Both the position numbers and the translations under genes were made by a program. The notes beneath the pieces are model-generated. The model ran no database searches. It was not told where the DNA came from and worked only from the letters and a program-made list of their open reading frames with translations. Below, in pieces: positions 1 to 9,019 of a DNA stretch of 64,000 nt (position 1 is the stretch's first letter; the number at the start of each line of letters is the position of its first letter). The stretch comes from an uncultured Verrucomicrobia subdivision 3 bacterium (GTDB taxonomy: Bacteria; Verrucomicrobiota; Verrucomicrobiia; Limisphaerales; UBA11358): the NCBI GenBank assembly GCA_903850425.1, contig CAINLR010000027.1, positions 1-64,000 on the forward strand, read 5' to 3'.

Positions 1-1246
1 GATCATCCAAAATCTTCTGCGCGCTTTGCGCATTCTGTCTTAGCGTCACTGCCTGCGCATTATTCGCATCCAGCTTTATCACTGCCTCAGCCTTTGCCAC
101 CGCCGTCTTGTTGTCCCCTCCAGTTAATGCCACCTGCCCAGCCTTCAGTAGCTCACCAATCTGCGCCGCCTTCGCCGCCTGATCATCCAAAATCTTCTGC
201 GCGCTTTGCGCATTCTGTTTTAGCGTCACTGCCTGCGCATTATTCGCATCCAGCTTTATCACCGCCTCAGCCTTTGCCACCGCCGTCTTGTTGTCCCCTC
301 CAGTTAATGCCGCCTGCCCAGCCTTCAGCAACTCGCCAATCTGCGCCACCTTCGCCGCCTGATCATCCAAAATCTTCTGCGCGCTTTGCGCATTCTGTCG
401 TAGCGTCAGCGCCTGCGCATTATTCGCATCGAGCTTTATCACCGCCTCGGCCTTTGCCACCGCCGTCTTGTTGTCCCCTCCAGTTAATGCCGCCTGCCCA
501 GCCTTCAGCAACTCGCCAATCTGCGTCGCCTTCGCTGCCTGATCATCGAAAATCTTCTGCGCGCTTTGCGCGCTCTGTCGTAGCGTCAGCGCCTGCGCGT
601 TGTTCGCATCCAGCTTTATCACCGCCTCCGCCTTTGCCACCGCCGTCTTGTTGTCGCCGCCGGTCAAGGCCATTTGCCCAGCCTTCAGCAACTCACCAAT
701 CTGCGTCGCCTTGCCCGTTTGATCATCCAAAATCTTCTGCGCGCTTTGCGCACTCTGTCGTAGCGTCAACGCCTGCGCATTGCTCGCATCCAGCTTTAAT
801 ACCGCCTCCGCCTTTGTTACCGCTGTTTTGTTGTCGCCGCTGGTCAAGGCCGTTTGGCCAGCCTTCAGCAATTCGCCGATCTGCGCCGCCTTGCCCGTTT
901 GATCATCCAAAATCTTCTGCGCGCTTTGCGCATTCTGTCGTAGCGTCAGCGCCTGCGTGTTGTTCGCATCAAGCTTTATCACCGCCTCAGCCTTTGCCAC
1001 CGCCGTCTTGTTGTCGCCGCTACCTAAAGCCGCCTGCCCCGCCTTCAGCAACTCGACGATCTGCGCCGCCTTGCCCGTTTGATCATCCAAAATCTTCTGC
1101 GCGCTTTGCGCATTCTGTCGTAGCGTCAGCGCCTGCGCGTTGTTCGCATCCAGCTTGAAAATCGCCTCCGCCTTCGCCACCGCTGTCTTGTTGTCCCCGC
1201 CGGTCAAGGCCGTTTGCCCAGCCTTCAGCAACTCACCAATCTGCGC
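1..1246 (-). repeat. 180-bp tandem repeat array, seven copies, coding
   Basis: Copies start at 1, 181, 361, 541, 721, 901 and 1081, each opening with GATCATCCAAAATCTTCTGC or a one-base variant. The period is exactly 180 bp (60 codons), so the frame is kept, and the copies encode the TPR-like units of the pseudokinase. The three leftmost copies differ from each other at only a few positions; the rightmost is most diverged and ends near 1246. The array probably continues left of the window. Near identity at the DNA level points to recent expansion or homogenisation. Confidence 0.95.
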
Positions 1247-2269
1247 CTGCAATGCCATCTTCGGTTCCTGATCACCCGCTGGCTCAGATGGTGTTTTCGG
1301 TGGGGGTTTGATTTCTACTTTTGCTGGTTGAGTCGGTGGTCTTGAGCGCATCAGATACACTCCGCCCGCGACCAAACCGAGACCCAATAACACGCTGGCA
1401 ACAATGCCGAGATTCCTGCCGGTTGATGTGGGCTTAACTTTTTCAGCCAGCCAATTCAGGTTGACCCGGTCAATGGACAATTGGGGATCAAGCAACTGGT
1501 TGCACAGATCCCGCCAACTTTCGCCGCTCTTGCCCAGCCGGCTCCAAGCGGCGGAAAGCGCCACGGGGTAATTGTAGTCGAAGCCGCTCTCAATAATCCG
1601 CCCCTCGACCAATTGCAGAATCATCTCTCCGATGGCCTTGAGATCCTGCGCCTCAAAAACATCATGCACCATCCCGCCGACATTCTGCCGGTCGGCCCCG
1701 GCCAAATGCGAGATGGTGGCCGAGGGCACGGGCATGGGATCCACCAGCAGCAAGGGCGTTTTGCGCAGCACTTGATTGCGTCCGCCCCGCAGCACATTGC
1801 TCAGTTTCAGGTTGCCATGCGAACGGGAACAGGATCGCTTGAGTGCTAGACAGCCGGTCACCACTGAGTAAATCACATGCCGGAGCGCGGCATCATCCAC
1901 CTGGCCCTGCCGGTTCACCAGCGCTTTCAGCGAACTGCGCTCGCAAAAATCGGTGGCATACCACGCGCCGGCTTCCGCAGTGCCAAAGGCCAGAATCGGC
2001 GCCAGTCCCCGCCCCTGCTCACTCTGCGCTTTTTTGATCTGCTTGAAGACTTCGATGAACTCGAGTCCGCCGTCCGCTTCGAGCTTGTCGTCGGCATGGC
2101 CCGCCCGGTCAACCTCGCGGCGCCGGGGGGCAATACACTTCACGGCATAGAGCGCAGAGGCAGAGGCCTCGCCACTTTTTCGCGCCCGCCAGACCGTCGT
2201 GATATAATTCTGAAAATAAGTATTGGCGTAGGGCTCCCCAACGGTTTCAAATTCGCCAAAAGAAGGCAT
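1..2269 (-). CDS. Membrane-anchored pseudokinase with C-terminal TPR-like repeats (3' end outside window)
   Basis: Reading the minus strand from the ATG at 2269 (an in-frame TGA lies just upstream) gives an open frame that runs off the left edge, at least 756 codons. Residues 1-270 resemble a Ser/Thr kinase domain: AVK with the beta-3 lysine at about residue 44, and a catalytic-loop equivalent HGNLKLSN at residues 151-158, where the HRD aspartate is Asn. The DFG position reads VDP. A hydrophobic segment at about 284-306 ending VYLMRSR is a single membrane helix, followed by a proline-rich linker and then 60-residue repeats with the core ALTGGDNKTAVAKAEAVIKL. The kinase part is therefore probably cytoplasmic and the repeats on the other side of the membrane. 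Loss of the catalytic Asp suggests a scaffold rather than an active kinase (inference). Its partner is unknown; the neighbouring lipoprotein and vgrG operon suggest a secretion-related role. Confidence 0.8.
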   Translation of the reverse strand, partial: MPSFGEFETVGEPYANTYFQNYITTVWRARKSGEASASALYAVKCIAPRRREVDRAGHADDKLEADGGLEFIEVFKQIKKAQSEQGRGLAPILAFGTAEAGAWYATDFCERSSLKALVNRQGQVDDAALRHVIYSVVTGCLALKRSCSRSHGNLKLSNVLRGGRNQVLRKTPLLLVDPMPVPSATISHLAGADRQNVGGMVHDVFEAQDLKAIGEMILQLVEGRIIESGFDYNYPVALSAAWSRLGKSGESWRDLCNQLLDPQLSIDRVNLNWLAEKVKPTSTGRNLGIVASVLLGLGLVAGGVYLMRSRPPTQPAKVEIKPPPKTPSEPAGDQEPKMALQAQIGELLKAGQTALTGGDNKTAVAKAEAIFKLDANNAQALTLRQNAQSAQKILDDQTGKAAQIVELLKAGQAALGSGDNKTAVAKAEAVIKLDANNTQALTLRQNAQSAQKILDDQTGKAAQIGELLKAGQTALTSGDNKTAVTKAEAVLKLDASNAQALTLRQSAQSAQKILDDQTGKATQIGELLKAGQMALTGGDNKTAVAKAEAVIKLDANNAQALTLRQSAQSAQKIFDDQAAKATQIGELLKAGQAALTGGDNKTAVAKAEAVIKLDANNAQALTLRQNAQSAQKILDDQAAKVAQIGELLKAGQAALTGGDNKTAVAKAEAVIKLDANNAQAVTLKQNAQSAQKILDDQAAKAAQIGELLKAGQVALTGGDNKTAVAKAEAVIKLDANNAQAVTLRQNAQSAQKILDD

Positions 2270-2337
2270 AGCTGGCGAGATTCGCAGTCAGGTGGCTGAG
2301 TGGGTCACGACGCTCAAGGCTTGGGGAAAGGCGAAAA

Positions 2338-2835
2338 CTATTTGGTTTTTTGCGGGGTGAGCAGCGAAATCATTGTGCCTTGAACTTCAATTTCCAAGGT
2401 GTTGTTTTTTGATTTATAAACATCGGCCAATGACAGAATCAGCCGGCGGGGATCCGACGCCCCCGCTTCAAAATGACCAGGCAGATTGGCCATGATCAGC
2501 AAATGGGTCGCTCCGTGCTTCATCCAATCCTGCCATTGGGCATCCTTTGCTGAAACCAGCCACGGCTTGTCTTTCTCCAAAATCTTCGACAAGGGCTTGG
2601 CCTCTTTGCGCCGCAAATTGCCCTCGCTCCAATATTGGTCAAGATTGTAGCCTTCCCAAACCGGTATGCCCGAAACGGTGACTCCAATCAAATCCACCTC
2701 AATGGAGGCGGAAGTGGATTTTGTAATGACCAGGTTCCACGATCGGGGTTGGGGCGTGCCGCACCCGACCAAAAACAGGGCCGCAAATACAGCCGCCAAC
2801 GCCAAGGGAAAGGAGAGAATTTTTTTGTTTTTCAT
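2338..2835 (-). CDS. Small lipoprotein, possibly type VI secretion-associated
   Basis: The protein has 165 residues from the ATG at 2835; an in-frame ATG four codons upstream (2847) is possible but adds nothing to the signal. A short basic start (MKNKKI), a hydrophobic stretch and a lipobox LFLVGC predict an outer-membrane lipoprotein exported by Sec. The mature part is about 145 residues with alternating beta-like segments (WNLVITKSTSASIEVDLIGV; ATHLLIMANLPGHFE; DPRRLILSL). Size, lipidation and the nearby vgrG operon fit a TssJ-like or other type VI-associated lipoprotein, but I see no diagnostic motif, so this is inference. It lies 68 bp upstream of the pseudokinase on the same strand and is probably co-transcribed with it; a divergent gene starts 110 bp away. 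Confidence 0.6.
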   Translation of the reverse strand: MKNKKILSFPLALAAVFAALFLVGCGTPQPRSWNLVITKSTSASIEVDLIGVTVSGIPVWEGYNLDQYWSEGNLRRKEAKPLSKILEKDKPWLVSAKDAQWQDWMKHGATHLLIMANLPGHFEAGASDPRRLILSLADVYKSKNNTLEIEVQGTMISLLTPQKTK

Positions 2836-2945
2836 GATGGATTCCATGTGGCGTCTAGTTTTAGAACCAGGCAGCCGTCAGGTCAAGCGGCAACCGCAGG
2901 AAATATTTTGCTTCAATTCAACTCGTTCTGGCATATTTTGAGGGC
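2836..2945. promoter_or_regulatory. Divergent promoter region
   Basis: This 110-bp gap separates the lipoprotein/pseudokinase pair (minus) from the second kinase-like gene (plus), so promoters for both must lie here or overlap the gene ends. It is locally AT-richer (for example around 2900-2940). I could not assign convincing -35/-10 boxes. Confidence 0.4.
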
Positions 2946-4910
2946 ATGGCAACAATTGAACGCTGGACTGCGCACGGAATACCGCCCGGATTTGTGCTGG
3001 CGCCGATTCATCGCATGGATGAAACGACGCCGCTGGCGATTGGCATTTTGACGCGCACCGGCGCGCCCGCCGACGAGGGTCCGTTTGTTTTGCTCCAGGA
3101 ACTGCCCGGCGCGCGCGTGTATCTCGGCGCCATCGCGGATGCCGAAGCCCGGATTCAAGAATGGGTGGAAATCTGGATTCAGACGTTGCAGATTCCCGAC
3201 CTGGCTTTTTCGGGTTATCAAACGGAGTTGTCCAATTTGTTTTTTGACCGGGAATGGCAGGCCGAAAGCGAGCTCCGGAAACGCAATCTGCCCCGGGCTT
3301 TTATTGGCGTCCAGATGGAATCCAACAATGCCGGCCCCATCCTGATCAAGCAGCCCCGGACCAGCGATCCCAAAGGCTTTGCCCAAATTGAGCTGACGGC
3401 TTGGCGGGTCTGCACGGAGGATGCGCTGCTCCAGTCCCACGGGTTGGAGCCGTATAGCAGTTCCCCTCACCGCTATTTGCACCAGCCGGAAGCCAAGGAA
3501 AACAAAACTTTTATTGCCACGTCGGCCGATTCGCCCGTCAACTCGCATGTGCAAGCGTTGGACCGACTGCATTCGGCCAAGGATGTTCTGGCCGTGTTCA
3601 ATCCGCACGCGGGCTTTATCCGGGTCAGCCGTCATCATCCGCTGAACCTGGATGACTATCTGCAAATCCTGGAGGGACGGACCTGGCAATGGGCCAATAG
3701 CAAATTAGGCACCGGCTTTACGAACGGGCTGTATGCCGGCCTGCAAGATTGGTCGGCGAATCCCAAAGGCCTCCCGTTTCTCCTGCACGGAGACGGGTTT
3801 TCATCGGATCGCCTGAACGAAATTTTTTACCTGAAGCTGGCGGCGCTGTTGGATGCGTTCAAGGAAGTCCGAACGCGGGTGAAAGCCCAGCAGCTTCCCC
3901 TGCTCAATCTCTCCCCCGCCAGTTTTCATGTGGGCCTGCAGGAAACCGGCGACCAATTCCCGACCCTGTGGTCGGCCCGCTGTCACCTGACCAAACCGGG
4001 GCAAGCCTATCCGCTGAAGATCAAATCCACCGAGCAGAAATACTTCATTCGCATCGGTCGCGTCGAACCGTCGCCCTTCCTGCCGGAAGGCATGGGGGCC
4101 CACTCGTTTGGCATCGGCAATATTCAGATCCGCAATGTCACCATGGAAACCGACGGCGTGGTGCTGGAGGGAACCCTGGTCGCGGAGGATTATCTGGGGC
4201 TGGATCCGCATGACCTCTTATGGTTCAAGCTGCCGCTGGCCGACCATCGCCTGGATTTTTACGCCCATGTTTACAAGGCGGAATCGGCCGGCCCGCGCGA
4301 AGCGCGCTTCCGCACGGTGCCGGTGAAACTGGCCGAGACACAGGTGGAAGCGCTCAAACGCGCCGCCGGCACCCGGTTCCCCAAATCGCCTTACGAAGTC
4401 TGGCCGCTTCTCAGTTCCCCGTGCGATTTGTATTCGCTGGGCGTCATGGCGGTTCGCGTTCTCCTCGCCAACAGTCAGAGCAACCTGCCCATCATCCTGG
4501 ATGACATATTGAGTCTCGCGCGCCACGTCGGCGACGCGGCCAAAGGCAAGGATGATTATCTGGCCGAACTAAAAGCCCTGGTGAAAAAGGAAGAGCCGTT
4601 GTTGAATCTGGTCAGCCCGAACAATCTGACCGAAGGCGGCCAGACACCCAAACAAGCGCGAACCGCGATCAGCCTGGACATCTGGATGGAAACCGTGAGC
4701 TGGCTGTTGCGCCTGTTTCCAGATACCGGAGTGCATAGCTTCTGCAAAGACTTCGGCGACGTGTCGCCGCTCGCACTGGAAACCGTCTTCGATCAACCCA
4801 TGCAACAATTGGAAACCATCCTCCTCCGGCTGCGGAGTATTCTCGCACCCAGCCTGGCGGAGAATGAGGAGATTTCCAATGTGATCTTGAAGCAGTTAAA
4901 AAACAGCTGA
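2946..4910 (+). CDS. Large degenerate kinase-like protein of unknown function
   Basis: The protein has 654 residues with no signal peptide or membrane segment, so it is probably cytoplasmic. Two stretches recall a protein kinase fold: residues about 300-330, with LPLLNLSPASFHV in the place of a catalytic loop but no HRD Asp, and residues about 490-515, with CDLYSLGVMAVRVLL resembling the C-lobe helix-F region. Between them sits an insert of about 140 residues. The N-terminal 200 residues are unassigned. It is transcribed divergently from the lipoprotein/pseudokinase pair and converges on the metzincin-like protein gene. It could be a pseudokinase scaffold in the same system. The kinase assignment rests on weak motifs and needs a profile or structure comparison. 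Confidence 0.5.
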   Translation: MATIERWTAHGIPPGFVLAPIHRMDETTPLAIGILTRTGAPADEGPFVLLQELPGARVYLGAIADAEARIQEWVEIWIQTLQIPDLAFSGYQTELSNLFFDREWQAESELRKRNLPRAFIGVQMESNNAGPILIKQPRTSDPKGFAQIELTAWRVCTEDALLQSHGLEPYSSSPHRYLHQPEAKENKTFIATSADSPVNSHVQALDRLHSAKDVLAVFNPHAGFIRVSRHHPLNLDDYLQILEGRTWQWANSKLGTGFTNGLYAGLQDWSANPKGLPFLLHGDGFSSDRLNEIFYLKLAALLDAFKEVRTRVKAQQLPLLNLSPASFHVGLQETGDQFPTLWSARCHLTKPGQAYPLKIKSTEQKYFIRIGRVEPSPFLPEGMGAHSFGIGNIQIRNVTMETDGVVLEGTLVAEDYLGLDPHDLLWFKLPLADHRLDFYAHVYKAESAGPREARFRTVPVKLAETQVEALKRAAGTRFPKSPYEVWPLLSSPCDLYSLGVMAVRVLLANSQSNLPIILDDILSLARHVGDAAKGKDDYLAELKALVKKEEPLLNLVSPNNLTEGGQTPKQARTAISLDIWMETVSWLLRLFPDTGVHSFCKDFGDVSPLALETVFDQPMQQLETILLRLRSILAPSLAENEEISNVILKQLKNS

Positions 4911-5000
4911 CCGACCGACCGGCTCGTTGTGGCACCACGATCTGAGACTCAGGCGCCAGTTGTGTTGGCCGGCACTGAATACCCCTCCATGCCTCAACTA

Positions 5001-7904
5001 TCATGGCACCGGATGAAGCTGGCCGACAAGTTTTGGGTGCGGCGGCACGGCCCCGGGCTTGCCGGGTTCCTTGTTGTAAGCCGAATGGAACCAAAGTGAC
5101 CGGACGTTCCGAGTCGCTAAAACTTTGAGTCCGCCCGTGGCGGCATCCACCTCCAGGTAGCTCCAGCCCCACAATCGCAGGATGCAAAAGCCGCAGAAAT
5201 AGTTGGCACTCTGGGCTGGCGCTGGGGTTGTCATGATGCACTCAGGTAACGCCGGCACACCTTGGTGCAGGTAGTTCGGGTCGCTGGTTTCCTGACATTG
5301 ATAAGTATGGTTCAGGTAGCAGCAGTGTCCCACTTCATGCTCGAAGGTGGTCTGCTTGGGGTTGGGCAACAGAGTGCAGGCCACACCGCGCGTTCCCGCC
5401 GCATTGGCGAAGAACGCCTTGCCTCCGGGCAGGTTAATATTGCACAAGTCAGTAATCTGAAGCGCGGGAATGCCTTCCGTCCCCGGCAGCACGGCGTTCA
5501 GCGTGTGGTCCAAAACCTCGTCAAAGACGACAAATGCCCAAGCGTTGCGGATGCAGACGAATTCGTAAGGACTAGCGCATATCTCCATCCAGACTTCGTT
5601 GTTCAAGCGGTTGAGCGCATCCCGCACGTTCTGGAACCGGTCGAGGCGTCTTTGATTGCCAGTCTTGCCACTGAGTTTGATCTTCAGCGGGCTGTGGGCG
5701 GCCGAGTTCTGGCCATTTCCGTAAGGCACTTCTTCGGCTTCGCCGGCTTTCTGACAATGTCTCAGCACGGCATTTTTCAGAACGCCTCTTAACGCATTTT
5801 CATGGGCGGGAGTCACCGCCGTGCCGAAATTCGACATGACGCCGCCCGTCTTGTCAAACTTCAGACGCACCGGGGCCACCAGGCCCCCGTTCCACCCGGC
5901 CGAGTCTGGAAACTCAACTTGGATGATGCCTTCTTCGTTCAGGACGGCATTGGGAACCAGAGCGGCGTCGCTCAAGGGCCACGGCCGCATCAGCGGGTGC
6001 TTGCGCTTGGTTGGGCCACCGTATTCGCCAAACCAAGCATGATAAATGGGCGCACCGGTGCGGTCTAATTTGTTGCCAACGGTGTCCGCCCAGTTATACA
6101 TTGAGGCCTCATCCGGCCCGTGCAGCGCCAGCATCCTGGCCCGCCACTCGGCGTAGGGTTTGAAGAAGACCAGATGACTCCGTTTGGTCGGATCCACCGC
6201 TTCGCGAATATAGTCTTCGATCGTATTACCCGCCAACACGGTCCCTAGCGACGCCCACCATTGAGTAAGATCCCTGTCAACCGCTCCCGGCAGTTTCAGA
6301 TGAATGTAGTAATCCTTGAACTTGGTCTGGATGGCGTTCAAGTCCACCAGTGTCCCATCCGGGGAAGTGGTCTTCATCCGCCAGTTTTTCACAAAATCAA
6401 TCTGCTTCCAGATGCGGAAGGTCCCGGTTTGTTTGTGCAAGCCTGCCGGCATGGTCGTTGCACAGGCGCTGGTTGCCATCTCGTGGTCCGTGTCATAGGC
6501 AACATAAACGTGCAGCTCGTAACCGTCGCCCGCCATGCGCGAAGGTTGAAACAACACGCCGGTCTTGCCTGCCAGCACGCCCGCAGCCCACGAGTAGCTG
6601 AAGGCCGCCCATTTCCGCGCGGCAAAGGGCGAGCCGCCGGCGTTCAAAGGCACTACTTCGAATGGAAACACTTGGTCTGTGCCGTCGTGAACGGCCAGCG
6701 CCGGGATCGGATCTTTGCCGGCCTGCGCCGGGAAGCAGGTCTTGGCTCCGGGTCCCCGCTTGCCCCCCCGATCCACATGACAGTTCTTCCCGGCGGGTGA
6801 TTCTGCCGTGGCGGTCGCCTTGTAATCGCGAGTGTCGGCCAACCAACTCTTAATGTTCTGGTCCGTGCCCGGCCACGGCTCCTCGCCCTTATCCACCCAG
6901 TCCCACATGAACCTGACTCTGCCTACCGCATTGGGCAGGTCTTGGACAACACCGTTGGAGGCCTGGATCATGGCCCGGACAAAGACCGGAATCAACGGCC
7001 CGTCACCCCAGATCGCTTTGTAACGATCCCAGGAAGTGGTGTCGGTCAACTCCGATGTGGACTGATAAAAAGTGTGGCTGGGAAGATAGACCTTTTTAGT
7101 GTGACCCGATGTGGGGATTAGTCCACTTAGGTTATCTGCGTCGGAAGCATCCACCAGGGAGCGGCAAACTTTCAGGTTATTGGCTTTGTTGGAGGCGGGA
7201 AGAATCTTGTCCAGATCGGTGGTGGGGCACCATTCCAACTGGAGGTTGGCGAGGTTGATGTCGAAATAGGTCCAGCACTCGACCGGCTTGCGTGCGGTGC
7301 CCGGCGCGGCAAGCACCCGCATTTTCAGCTTGTAAGGCGAGTTTGCGGCGTTCACACACTTGGCCGGGAAATCCTTCAGCACATCGGGATCGTCGGTGTT
7401 GAATGACCCATCCCAGTCCATCTGGCCCGAGTCTTTGCGGGCGTCAACAGCGCCCGCCACCGTGCCGGGACGAAGTGGCACGAGCGTGTCGCCGTCCCAA
7501 ACCAACTCTTGTTTCCAGATTGGGGCCGGTCGTTCCCGAAAGAAGAGTTCCAGCACTGCGGCAGTGATTTGAGCCGGATTGACTAATTCCCAACATATCT
7601 TAATGACCTCCCCAGCAGTGCTGGAGGGAGATCCTCGCCCCGCCTTGGGTGCAAAACAGAAGCGAGACGCGGCGTTGGAAACAATTTTGGCGTGGATGGG
7701 TTCCTCCGCATTGTAGGAAGTTGATGAAATACCACCAACGCGCAGGAACAGTTTGGTGATACTGCAGTTCGCGGACATGATACTCGCCCCGCGCAAACCA
7801 CTGCTCGGCGTTTTGTTGGCAACAAAGCGCGGGAGTTTCAGCAAGGCCGCATAGTTTGGGTCCTTGAAGTCTTTCTGCTCAAAGTCCAATGGGTATTTAT
7901 TCAT
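5001..7904 (-). CDS. Candidate VgrG-delivered metzincin-like zinc metalloprotease
   Basis: The protein has 967 residues with no signal peptide. Near the C-terminus HEVGHCCYLNH (His856, Glu857, His860, His866) has the spacing of the metzincin zinc site HExxHxxGxxH, except that Tyr replaces the Gly. A possible Met-turn (CIMTT, Met891) follows 25 residues later. The remaining 850 residues are unassigned; Cys is frequent. It is the last gene of the vgrG operon, 15 bp after the LysM-like gene. The known pattern of cargo genes placed after vgrG suggests a type VI effector delivered without a Sec signal. No immunity gene is obvious next to it. The zinc motif is seen directly; the protease activity and effector role are inference. 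Confidence 0.65.
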   Translation of the reverse strand: MNKYPLDFEQKDFKDPNYAALLKLPRFVANKTPSSGLRGASIMSANCSITKLFLRVGGISSTSYNAEEPIHAKIVSNAASRFCFAPKAGRGSPSSTAGEVIKICWELVNPAQITAAVLELFFRERPAPIWKQELVWDGDTLVPLRPGTVAGAVDARKDSGQMDWDGSFNTDDPDVLKDFPAKCVNAANSPYKLKMRVLAAPGTARKPVECWTYFDINLANLQLEWCPTTDLDKILPASNKANNLKVCRSLVDASDADNLSGLIPTSGHTKKVYLPSHTFYQSTSELTDTTSWDRYKAIWGDGPLIPVFVRAMIQASNGVVQDLPNAVGRVRFMWDWVDKGEEPWPGTDQNIKSWLADTRDYKATATAESPAGKNCHVDRGGKRGPGAKTCFPAQAGKDPIPALAVHDGTDQVFPFEVVPLNAGGSPFAARKWAAFSYSWAAGVLAGKTGVLFQPSRMAGDGYELHVYVAYDTDHEMATSACATTMPAGLHKQTGTFRIWKQIDFVKNWRMKTTSPDGTLVDLNAIQTKFKDYYIHLKLPGAVDRDLTQWWASLGTVLAGNTIEDYIREAVDPTKRSHLVFFKPYAEWRARMLALHGPDEASMYNWADTVGNKLDRTGAPIYHAWFGEYGGPTKRKHPLMRPWPLSDAALVPNAVLNEEGIIQVEFPDSAGWNGGLVAPVRLKFDKTGGVMSNFGTAVTPAHENALRGVLKNAVLRHCQKAGEAEEVPYGNGQNSAAHSPLKIKLSGKTGNQRRLDRFQNVRDALNRLNNEVWMEICASPYEFVCIRNAWAFVVFDEVLDHTLNAVLPGTEGIPALQITDLCNINLPGGKAFFANAAGTRGVACTLLPNPKQTTFEHEVGHCCYLNHTYQCQETSDPNYLHQGVPALPECIMTTPAPAQSANYFCGFCILRLWGWSYLEVDAATGGLKVLATRNVRSLWFHSAYNKEPGKPGAVPPHPKLVGQLHPVP

Positions 7905-7919
7905 GGCAATAGTTCGCTG

Positions 7920-8555
7920 CTACTTCAAGTCATGGGCCGCTTCAATCTTGGTGCGGGTTTGCTCGTCGAGTTTGCCAGTCGGATCCAATCCTTCAGAAAT
8001 CTGAAAGGCCTTGATGGCTTCGGTCGTCTCATCATCAACTTCCCCCGAGTCGGAACTTCCAAACCCGAGGTTTCTCAGCCGCTGCTGCACGCCCGAAACG
8101 GAGGTGATCGGGTCCAGGTGCCCGAGGTCTATTTCAAAGCGCAGTTCATGACCCGGTGCCTGAAGGATTAACTCCGCCTTTTTAGCCCCCGGAACAATCG
8201 TCTGATCTATCAGGCCGTCGCCATCCGTGGTGCCGTTCAAAATCAGACCATCCACTACGATCTGGTAAGCGGCGTTGGCCACCGGTTGCTCGTTTTCAAT
8301 GATGCGGAGCCGCAGCCGCGCCGGCACGCCTTTGCGGCGGAACCGATGTCGTTTCTTGTCGGCCGTGTCCACTGCCTTGACCCGCAGATCGGGAATGACC
8401 AACTTGTCGCCCGGCAAGAGACAATCGCCATGGGTGCGAGCCTGCTTCACTTCGGCGTTACCCGGATCTTTCCAGATGGTGTCCGCAAACAATCCGTATT
8501 CCACCGCGAGACTGTTCAGGCACTCACCCTGCACAACGATATGAGATATTGGCAT
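7920..8555 (-). CDS. LysM-like / peptidoglycan-binding-like protein of the vgrG operon
   Basis: The protein has 211 residues. The N-terminus (SHIVVQGECLNSLAVEYG, then PGDKLVIPDL) resembles a LysM-type fold. Residues about 75-145 form a beta-rich middle part containing an LILNGTTDGDGLIDQ turn. Residues about 150-210 look like PG_binding_1 (VQQRLRNLGFG, then TTEAIKAFQISEGLDPTGKLD). There is no signal peptide, which fits export with VgrG rather than by Sec. It starts 2 bp after the preceding gene and 15 bp before the metzincin-like gene, so it is translationally close to both. Likely role: an adaptor or cell-wall-targeting part of the spike cargo (inference from families often found in vgrG operons). 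Confidence 0.7.
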   Translation of the reverse strand: MPISHIVVQGECLNSLAVEYGLFADTIWKDPGNAEVKQARTHGDCLLPGDKLVIPDLRVKAVDTADKKRHRFRRKGVPARLRLRIIENEQPVANAAYQIVVDGLILNGTTDGDGLIDQTIVPGAKKAELILQAPGHELRFEIDLGHLDPITSVSGVQQRLRNLGFGSSDSGEVDDETTEAIKAFQISEGLDPTGKLDEQTRTKIEAAHDLK

Positions 8556-8557
8556 AG

Positions 8558-9001
8558 TTATTCAGTCTTCGGACCCGTGGCTTCGATAAACGTCCAGGCG
8601 TCCTGGTCCAACTCTGGAAAAGTAGTCTTGCAGGCTCCGGCCGTGAACCCCGCGATGCGCGCCCAACCGTTTTGATCCAAGGTGCCCTCATCCACACTAC
8701 CGTCGGGCAAGGTCACCCGATATTTTTCGCCCGGGATCGGCTTGTCATCTTCGCCCACCAGTTCAATCTCAATCCAACTCTTCGCCTCTTCCTTCGGCTC
8801 ATCCTGGGTGGCTGCGGCCGCATCCCCCGCCAGCGCTTTGAACGGCTTGGACGGGACACTACCGTATTTTCCGGTCTTGGTCCTCTGCTGCTCGGCCTTG
8901 ATCGCTTCCATTTCGCCGGGGTCCGCCACGTCGGCCGGGTGCGGGGCGATCGGGTCAATGGGCGCGACTGGGGTTCCGGCTTTGCCGCTTTTCTTATTCA
9001 T
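8558..9001 (-). CDS. Small VgrG-associated beta-domain protein
   Basis: The protein has 147 residues: an N-terminal 70-residue Pro/Ala/Glu-rich disordered part, then a compact domain (WIEIELVGEDDKPIPG, VTLPDGSVDEGTLDQNG, TTFPELDQDAW) of a type I recall seeing repeatedly beside vgrG genes. The pattern of a modifiable polar side chain, a DG turn and a final DxDAW is beta-sandwich-like. No PAAR repeats were found, so it is not an obvious spike tip. It begins 18 bp after vgrG ends and is followed by the LysM-like gene after 2 bp. Function is not known; an adaptor between VgrG and cargo is the simplest guess. Confidence 0.6.
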   Translation of the reverse strand: MNKKSGKAGTPVAPIDPIAPHPADVADPGEMEAIKAEQQRTKTGKYGSVPSKPFKALAGDAAAATQDEPKEEAKSWIEIELVGEDDKPIPGEKYRVTLPDGSVDEGTLDQNGWARIAGFTAGACKTTFPELDQDAWTFIEATGPKTE

Positions 9002-9019
9002 AGAAACAAGTCGCTGGAA

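Noticed and set aside
94-1158. Plus-strand repetitive Pro/Ser/His-rich frame
   Set aside because: It is the complementary shadow of the minus-strand TPR-like repeats, lacks a start signal or neighbour context, and has an odd composition. The minus-strand frame joins a kinase-like domain and membrane helix.
1-1246. CRISPR array
   Set aside because: Period is 180 bp, there are no short repeats separated by unique spacers, and the units are translated continuously as a protein.
8558-9001. PAAR spike-tip protein
   Set aside because: No PAAR repeats are visible; only a disordered stretch and a beta-domain.
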